Shown: piece by piece, positions 1 to 4,064 of the stretch
Layout of the letters: every line of letters begins with the position of its first letter
How positions within the stretch are numbered: position 1 is the first letter of the stretch
Translations under genes and position numbers: made by a program
The notes under the pieces: generated by a model
What the model was told of the DNA's origin: nothing
Databases searched by the model: none
Seen by the model: the letters and a program-made list of their open reading frames with translations, nothing else
NCBI GenBank assembly: GCA_018262385.1
Contig: JAGSPQ010000639.1
Location: 1 to 5,550 of the forward strand
Direction of reading: 5' to 3'
DNA length: 5,550 nt
Source of the DNA: Myxococcaceae bacterium
GTDB taxonomy: Bacteria; Myxococcota; Myxococcia; Myxococcales; Myxococcaceae

Positions 1-171
1 AAGCGAGTCATGCTTCAGCGCGAAGAGGCGATTCGGAGCAAGAGCCCAAGAACTGTCGCGCAGGAACTTTGGGCCATCGGCACTGCCTACAACCTGGTGC
101 GCCTCGAGATGACCCGCATCGCGCGCGAAGCCGGGGTGCCCGCGACACGCCCGTGGGTGGCCGCTAACTGA
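1..171 (+). CDS. IS4-family DDE transposase, C-terminal fragment
   Basis: Frame 1 is open from the first base to the TGA at 169-171 and encodes 56 residues. The run [20 protein letters not shown] followed by NLVR is the typical segment downstream of the catalytic YREK glutamate in IS4-type transposases, where relatives read like LRSKTP..V.QELW.LL.AYNLVR. The DDE catalytic residues themselves lie upstream of the window. After GVPATR, relatives usually continue with something like ISFxxAL and a further 15-30 residues. Here the protein ends PWVAAN-stop, and its last codons overlap the terminal inverted repeat. The tail may be eroded, or trimmed by a deletion or nonsense change. Family assignment is good; whether the gene is intact is unknown. 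Confidence 0.7.
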   Translation, partial: KRVMLQREEAIRSKSPRTVAQELWAIGTAYNLVRLEMTRIAREAGVPATRPWVAAN

Positions 172-180
172 CCAGCATTG
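163..180 (+). repeat. Candidate IS4-type right terminal inverted repeat
   Basis: These 18 bases resemble the inside-to-outside orientation of the IS4 terminal repeat, with identical blocks TAACTGA and GCATT. The transposase stop codon at 169-171 lies within it. The identification rests on remembered IS4 ends, and the partner repeat is out of view. Confidence 0.45.
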
Positions 181-193
181 CCGCTAGACGCGG

Positions 194-334
194 TCAGTCT
201 GCCAGCGCCCTTCCGCAGTCGCGCTCGAGCTCTTTGCGGTCGATGGCCACGCGCTTGTGCTTCCACACGCGGAGGTCATCGTCTTCGGGGCTCGCGGTGA
301 GCAGCGTGATGGCGATCATCGAGAGCAGGATCAC
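194..334 (-). CDS. Short hypothetical protein or truncated gene start behind the glycosyltransferase
   Basis: On the minus strand a GTG at 334 opens a 46-codon frame ending in TGA at 196-194. An internal ATG at 319 would give 41 residues. The product begins with a hydrophobic stretch (VILLSMIAITLLTAS), followed by an acidic PEDDD and a strongly charged tail containing VWKHKRVAIDRKELERD. This looks like an export signal or membrane anchor followed by the start of a soluble domain. About 41 of 46 third positions are G or C, matching the neighbouring real genes. It begins 12 nt after the glycosyltransferase stop, in the same frame, with no clear Shine-Dalgarno sequence. It stops only 14 bp from the insertion-sequence boundary. 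It could be a genuine tiny membrane protein, the 5' stub of a longer gene cut by the insertion, or an old extension of the glycosyltransferase. I do not recognise a family. Confidence 0.4.
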   Translation of the reverse strand: MILLSMIAITLLTASPEDDDLRVWKHKRVAIDRKELERDCGRALAD

Positions 335-346
335 CGGTCGACCGTA

Positions 347-1549
347 CTACTGCGTCGCGGCGGCCTCGGCACCCCTGAGCTCCTTCACCGCCAGCTCCAA
401 TCCCCGGTGAGAGATCCGGGTGGCGCCTTCGCGCGCCGCGCTGACGTGGCCGTCGCCGAGCGCGGTCTTCAGCGCCTGCTCGAGCCGCTCGACGCTGAGG
501 CGGGCCCTCGGCAGACCGGGAGGGCCGAGCCCCAGGCCGTGGATCCGGTGCGCCCACCAGAACTGATCGCCCAGGTGCGGCACCACGACTTGCGGAACTC
601 CGGCAGCGGCGGCGGCGGTGGTGGTGCCCGCTCCGCCGTGATGGACGATCGCCGCGCACCGGGGAAACAGCCGCGCGTGGTCGACCGGGCCGTACGGGTG
701 CACCGAGTCAGGCAGTGGCGCGGGCGACGCGAGGGCCGACGGAATCAGCGCCCGGACGCCGAGCCGGCGCGCCACCTCGACCAGCAGCTCGACGGTGCGG
801 GCGGGCGCCTGCTCCAGCATCGAGCCGAACCCGAAGTAGACCGGGGGCGGCCCGCCGGCCAGGAACTGCTCGAGCTCCCCCGACAGCGCAGGTCCCGGAG
901 GCATCAGCCAGGCGCCGGTCGACGCAGTGGTGACCGGAGCGTCGGGCGGCGTCGGCGCCAGCCAGGGGTCGGCGGCGATCAGCGGCGCGCGGCCCTGCAC
1001 GTGCAGCCAAGAGGTGCGCAGCTTCGTCAGCCCGAGCTCCGCGCGGTTGCGGTTGATCACCTTCAGCGCCGCGGCGTCCCAGATCTGATCGTAGAGCGTC
1101 CACGACAGCCGGTTGAGCCACTGCGGCAGCCCCTGCCACCGCATCACCGGGCTGGGATGAGTGCGCGAGGGCAACATCTCGGGACAGAAGACGCACTGCC
1201 GGTGGGGAACGCCGGTCGCCTCGCCGACGGTGGCGCCGGCGCTGGCCATCCCGCTGCCGAGCATCAGGTCGAAGCGGCCGGGCGCCGCCCGCACCGCGTC
1301 GAACTCGGCGCTCACCGCTTCGCGGATCATCGCCAGCACCTTGCCCGCGCTGTTGCCCGCCCTGGCGATCGCCTCGCCGGTGTTCACGTTGATCGGGTGG
1401 TGCTCGAGGCCGAACGTGCGGACCCAGTCGCCGAAATCCAGCGCGGCGCAGACCACGACCTGGTGGCCGGCGCGCTGCAGCGCGAGGCCGAGCACCACCA
1501 GCGGTTGGACGTCGCCCCGGGTCCCGACCGCGCTGAGGAGCACTCGCAT
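347..1549 (-). CDS. GT1-type glycosyltransferase, sterol/UDP-glucosyltransferase-like
   Basis: This 400-residue protein should transfer a sugar from a nucleotide-sugar donor to a small lipophilic or secondary-metabolite acceptor, in the cytoplasm or at the inner membrane face. Residues 1-35 open with MRVLLSAVGTRGDVQP, the GxRGDVQP signature of sterol 3-beta-glucosyltransferases and macrolide-type GTs; its Asp is thought to be catalytic. The C-terminal Rossmann half has YFGFGSM at about 238-244, then HHGGAGTTT at 303-311 and HLGDQFWWA at 325-333, the donor-binding PSPG-like region. Length fits the family. An open frame continues upstream to an ATG at 1696, but those 49 residues look like non-conserved Arg/Ala/Gly-rich noise. 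I chose the ATG at 1549, where homology begins, with GAGG at 1562-1559 nine bases ahead. Acceptor and sugar cannot be read from sequence, and no biosynthetic partner genes are nearby. Confidence 0.9.
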   Translation of the reverse strand: MRVLLSAVGTRGDVQPLVVLGLALQRAGHQVVVCAALDFGDWVRTFGLEHHPINVNTGEAIARAGNSAGKVLAMIREAVSAEFDAVRAAPGRFDLMLGSGMASAGATVGEATGVPHRQCVFCPEMLPSRTHPSPVMRWQGLPQWLNRLSWTLYDQIWDAAALKVINRNRAELGLTKLRTSWLHVQGRAPLIAADPWLAPTPPDAPVTTASTGAWLMPPGPALSGELEQFLAGGPPPVYFGFGSMLEQAPARTVELLVEVARRLGVRALIPSALASPAPLPDSVHPYGPVDHARLFPRCAAIVHHGGAGTTTAAAAAGVPQVVVPHLGDQFWWAHRIHGLGLGPPGLPRARLSVERLEQALKTALGDGHVSAAREGATRISHRGLELAVKELRGAEAAATQ

Positions 1550-1846
1550 CGGCCCGAGCCTCGCACAGCCGGCCACCGCGGGAGCCGCCCCAGCGTGCGC
1601 GTCGACGCGGCGAATCCTCCAGCGCTCGACGTCGGCATCGGGTCGCCCCGCGGCATGGTCTCGTTCTCCGCCAGGTCGTCCCCCTGCCACCGTCACCAGC
1701 GCTCCGTACCGGCCTCGGGCCTGGCAGGCGGGGCCATGTCAGAAGTGAACCCACCACCGCCCCGATTGGCGGGCTGACTCAAAGCAACCTCACTGGCCGG
1801 ATCCGGATAACCTCGAAGGGTCCCCACCAATTCGGAGCGCTCCCTC
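1550..1846. other. Divergent intergenic region without a gene
   Basis: These 297 bp separate the starts of two divergently transcribed genes and must carry promoters for both. Frames that cross it have low-complexity Arg/Ala/Pro composition and no domain character; a 13-codon ATG frame from 1738 looks spurious. I find no convincing -35/-10 pair. Visible structure is a perfect 10-bp palindrome CCGGATCCGG at 1797-1806, another at 1834-1843, and a 5-bp hairpin CCGCC/GGCGG at 1757-1772 with a 6-nt loop and no following T run. Confidence 0.6.
1834..1843 (+). promoter_or_regulatory. Perfect palindrome containing the ribosome-binding site of the 279-aa gene
   Basis: GGAGCGCTCC is its own reverse complement. 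Its first four bases, GGAG, are the best Shine-Dalgarno match for the ATG at 1847, with nine bases between. This supports that start and raises the possibility of a protein operator or of transcripts pairing with one another over the ribosome-binding site. In GC-rich DNA a 10-bp palindrome is also expected by chance several times in a window this size. Confidence 0.3.
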
Positions 1847-2686
1847 ATGTCGATCCGACGCACGACTCGCCGTCCCCACGCCGAGGTGAAGCAGCTCAAA
1901 GAGGCGGAGCGCGCCACCAGGAAACAGCTCAAGCCCGAGGTCAGCCCGGCGGCCCAGCTGGCGAAGCTGGCGCGGCTCGTCGACGGGGCCAGCGCAAACA
2001 AGGAGGCGCTGCAGCCGACGGATGGGAGCCGGGCGCAGTTCGCCGGCCTGCCCACCTTGTCGGGGAGGTTCGCGCAGCAGTTGGCCACCGACCCGAGCAT
2101 CCCCGTGGGTCAGAAGCCCGTCGGCCCGCCGGAGGACCTGAGCCAGGCGCAGGTCTTCGGCCGCCCCGTCGACCCCCGCAGCAGCCACGACCTCTTCTGG
2201 AACTACTTCGGCGGCCGGGCCTCGCCTACGAACAACGACGAGGCGCGGGCGATGATGAAGGAGATGGCCGACAAGTTCGCGCCGTTCGGCTTCAAGGTCG
2301 AGCCGGTCGAGCACGAGCGGATGGACAAGATCCTCATCACCGGCCCCGACGGCAAGCAGGAGCAGGTCGACTTCATTTTCTCCATGGGTGGCAAGCCCGG
2401 CGAGCAACGGCTGCAGTGGCTCCCCTCGAACCCGGTCGGGCCCGGCGCCAAAGGCGGCGCCGTCGACTCGGGGTTCGTGCTGGGCATCTTCAGTGCGTTC
2501 CCTCCCACCAACGACGGCATGCGCAAGGCGCTGGAGGAGCTGAAGAAGCAGAAGGGCTACGAGGCGACCGAGCTGCTCGAGCACGCCCAGCGGCTCGACA
2601 AGCTGAAGTTCTCCAACGGGCAGATCGTCGACGTCATCATCGGCGCCGGCGGCAACAACCCGCAGTGGGGTTGGCTGCCCGAGTAG
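1847..2686 (+). CDS. Orphan 279-aa protein with basic N-terminal arm and globular C-terminal domain
   Basis: I do not recognise a family. Residues 1-30 are strongly basic (begins MSIRRTTRRP, then many Lys/Arg) and probably helical, without a signal peptide or membrane segment. Residues 31-110 are Ala/Pro/Gln-rich and look like a flexible linker. From about 112 the sequence looks globular: SHDLFWNYFGG, an amphipathic helix DEARAMMKEMADKFAPFGF, beta-type segments KILITGPDGK and QVDFIFSMGG, then GEQRLQWLP. A glycine-rich turn leads to VDSGFVLGIFSAFPP, a Lys/Glu-rich helix at 224-254, and strand-like QIVDVIIGAGGNN before a Trp-rich end, WGWLPE. There is no cysteine. The layout resembles uncharacterised myxobacterial proteins with disordered N-termini. 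The start is supported by GGAG at 1834-1837. It is transcribed alone, away from the glycosyltransferase and towards the barrel gene. Confidence 0.85.
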   Translation: MSIRRTTRRPHAEVKQLKEAERATRKQLKPEVSPAAQLAKLARLVDGASANKEALQPTDGSRAQFAGLPTLSGRFAQQLATDPSIPVGQKPVGPPEDLSQAQVFGRPVDPRSSHDLFWNYFGGRASPTNNDEARAMMKEMADKFAPFGFKVEPVEHERMDKILITGPDGKQEQVDFIFSMGGKPGEQRLQWLPSNPVGPGAKGGAVDSGFVLGIFSAFPPTNDGMRKALEELKKQKGYEATELLEHAQRLDKLKFSNGQIVDVIIGAGGNNPQWGWLPE

Positions 2687-2726
2687 CCGCCGGGCGTCTG
2701 CTGTTCCAACTGTCTCCCTGGCGAGC

Positions 2727-3635
2727 CTAGGGATCGAGCGGCATCAGGTCCCCGACCATGTTGAAGGCCAGCGCGAGGTACGGCAGCGCGGTCGGGCTGT
2801 CGGCGCCGGTGCGCCAGCGGTGCTTGAGGTGCCAGTTGATCACCAGCGCCAACGTCGGCTGGTTGAGCCCCGCGCCGTCGCGATCGAAGAACCGGAAGGC
2901 GAGGAAGGGCCCCAGCCGGTGGGTCGAGTTGTCCACGGTCGGCGCGTTCTCCGGACCGTAGAATGGCACCCCGACGTTGTAGCGAAGCCCGGCCAGCAGG
3001 CCGAACCGGGTCTGGAACAGCAGGTCGAGATCGTTGGTGAAGGCAAACCGCCCGTTGGCCAGCAGCAGATCGCTGATCTGGTCGTAGAAGACGGTGTCGC
3101 CCGGCCGCAGCTTGAAGTCGGGAGCGAACAGCCGCGCCTGGCTGCGCACCACGATCGGCCCGAACTTCAGGTTCAGGTTCGCACCGAACGTCAGCATCGT
3201 GCCGCCGGTGATGTGGGGCGGCGGGATCCGGCTGCGGATCGCGCTGTCGGAGAAGTTCGCCGAGGCGCTGGGGTACTCGGCGAGCAGGTTGAGGGTGCCG
3301 AAGTACTGGGTGTAGTCGTACATCGCCCAGAAGCCGAGGATCGTCAGCGGCTGCAGCTCGACCACCACTCCGATCCGCCCGAAGACGGGGCTCGCTCCGG
3401 GCGCGAGGCCCAGGCCGAGGAAGTTGTCGCGCAGCGCGACCTTCGGGCTGTCGAACAGCCGCTGCCGGTACATGAACCGCCCGTCGTAGATCAGCCCCAG
3501 CGGGTTGAGGCGGGCGGCGAAGGTGTTGCGGTGGACGAAGCGGTGCAGCGGTGGCCCGCGATCGCTCAACAGCTGGGCGAGGGCGGAGGCGGACGACAGG
3601 AGAACCAGCAACACGGCCCAGCGGCGCGTTCGCAT
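2727..3635 (-). CDS. Secreted protein, predicted outer-membrane beta-barrel, 302 aa
   Basis: The N-terminus MRTRRWAVLLVLLSSASALA followed by Q is a classic Sec signal peptide: basic n-region, leucine/valine core, and ALA|Q cleavage after residue 20. The mature 282 residues lack cysteine and long hydrophobic helices. They contain many short alternating polar/apolar stretches rich in aromatic residues, for example VFGRIGVVVELQPLTILGFW (85-104), TMLTFGANLNLKFG (146-159), FGLLAGLRYNVGVPFYG (211-227), LGPFLAFRFF (241-250), TLALVINWHL (261-270) and PYLALAFNMVG (285-295). This pattern fits a barrel of roughly 10-14 strands in the outer membrane. The protein does not end in the usual terminal aromatic; a short MPLDP tail follows the last strand. 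No named family is recognised, so cargo or role is unknown. It converges on the 279-aa gene with a 40-bp gap and diverges from the coiled-coil gene. Confidence 0.82.
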   Translation of the reverse strand: MRTRRWAVLLVLLSSASALAQLLSDRGPPLHRFVHRNTFAARLNPLGLIYDGRFMYRQRLFDSPKVALRDNFLGLGLAPGASPVFGRIGVVVELQPLTILGFWAMYDYTQYFGTLNLLAEYPSASANFSDSAIRSRIPPPHITGGTMLTFGANLNLKFGPIVVRSQARLFAPDFKLRPGDTVFYDQISDLLLANGRFAFTNDLDLLFQTRFGLLAGLRYNVGVPFYGPENAPTVDNSTHRLGPFLAFRFFDRDGAGLNQPTLALVINWHLKHRWRTGADSPTALPYLALAFNMVGDLMPLDP

Positions 3636-3655
3636 GTGGCCGGCAAGCTAGTCCC

Positions 3656-4021
3656 TTGTGGCCTCCCAGTCGCGCTCCACCGGTCGTGGCGCTGGTGCTC
3701 TCTCAGTCCTCGGTGAAGAAGGTGGAGATCATTCGCGGCAAGACGGCGAAGAAGGCTCCCCAGACCGAGACCTCGCTGGCTCCGGCGCCCAACGCCGGTC
3801 CGACCGCCGAGCAGCAGGCGCGCGAGCAGCAGCTGGAGCAGAAGGCGACCGAGCTCGACCAGCGGGCCGAGGCGCTGAAAGAGAAGGACGCGGCGAGCGA
3901 GGCGAAGAAAGAGCGCGACGCCAAAGCCCAGGCGGCGCAGCAGAAGATCCTCGAGAAGCACGCCCGCGATCTGCAGCTCGAGTACGAGCGCGCCGCCAAC
4001 TCGCTCGCCGGCCAGGAGTGA
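3656..4021 (+). CDS. Small charged coiled-coil protein upstream of the kinase
   Basis: The frame ends at TGA 4019-4021. Residues from about 50 to 115 (numbered from TTG 3656) are almost wholly Ala, Glu, Gln, Lys, Arg and Asp with heptad-like Leu/Ala spacing (QLEQKATELDQRAEALKEKD and on through ILEKHARDLQLEYERAANSL), a strong coiled-coil prediction. Before that are VKKVEIIRGKTAKKAP and a Pro/Ala linker. The start is unresolved. TTG 3656 gives 121 aa with a short hydrophobic VVALVLSQ that could end a signal peptide; GTG 3686 gives 111 aa and almost no signal. The more distant ATG at 3551 would overlap the barrel gene by 85 bp and adds Arg-rich noise. No start has a good Shine-Dalgarno sequence. 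It is probably co-transcribed with the kinase 43 bp downstream. Role unknown; it may be periplasmic, or a cytoplasmic scaffold. Confidence 0.7.
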   Translation: MWPPSRAPPVVALVLSQSSVKKVEIIRGKTAKKAPQTETSLAPAPNAGPTAEQQAREQQLEQKATELDQRAEALKEKDAASEAKKERDAKAQAAQQKILEKHARDLQLEYERAANSLAGQE

Positions 4022-4026
4022 GCTTC

Positions 4027-4042
4027 TCCGGCGGGTGCCGGA
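4027..4042 (+). other. Intercistronic stem-loop between coiled-coil and kinase genes
   Basis: TCCGGC, loop GGGT, GCCGGA form a perfect 6-bp GC-rich stem starting six bases after the coiled-coil stop codon. No T run follows, so it is not a standard intrinsic terminator. It could stabilise the upstream transcript or lower the read-through into the kinase, whose ribosome-binding site (AGGGAG, 4049-4054) lies just downstream. A short GC stem is also common by chance in such DNA. Confidence 0.3.
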
Positions 4043-4064
4043 CGGAGTAGGGAGCGCGGCCGCG

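Larger units (their letters stand above)
1..180 (+). mobile_element. Right end of an IS4-family insertion sequence (partial)
   Basis: The window opens inside an insertion sequence. What is visible is the last 56 codons of a transposase and a candidate right terminal inverted repeat at 163-180. That repeat, GCTAACTGACCAGCATTG, matches the reverse complement of the Escherichia coli IS4 terminal repeat (recalled as TAATGCCGATCAGTTAAG) at 13 of 18 positions. The element's outer boundary is therefore placed at about 180. IS4 elements usually duplicate 11-13 bp of target, so the bases just after 180 may be one copy of such a duplication. The other copy and the left end lie outside the window, so completeness and mobility cannot be judged. 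Confidence 0.6.

Noticed and set aside
1550..1696. 49-residue N-terminal extension of the glycosyltransferase to an ATG at 1696
   Set aside because: GT1 proteins of this class begin at the MRVLLSAVGTRGD strand. The extension is low-complexity, and a better-placed GAGG precedes the ATG at 1549.
1757..1772. CCGCC/GGCGG hairpin in the intergenic region
   Set aside because: Only five base pairs, no T tract, and no gene end next to it on either strand; such stems are frequent by chance at this GC content.
257..1777. 506-codon plus-strand open frame across the glycosyltransferase
   Set aside because: It is antisense to a gene with clear GT1 motifs. Its product is Arg/Gly/Ala/His-rich without domains; long antisense frames are expected from strong GC3 bias.
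1774..1811. Sigma-70-like promoter (CTGACT as -35, GATAAC as -10)
   Set aside because: The spacer would be 26 bp and both boxes are imperfect, so I do not call it a promoter.
2688..2723. Possible terminator between the convergent 279-aa and barrel genes
   Set aside because: CGCCGGG (2688-2694) can pair with CCTGGCG (2717-2723) only with a G-U pair and a 22-nt loop, and no T run follows on either strand. Too weak to call.
2820..3716. 298-codon plus-strand open frame opposite the barrel gene
   Set aside because: The minus-strand frame has a textbook signal peptide and amphipathic strands; the plus frame is Glu/Val/Gln/Arg-rich mirror coding.
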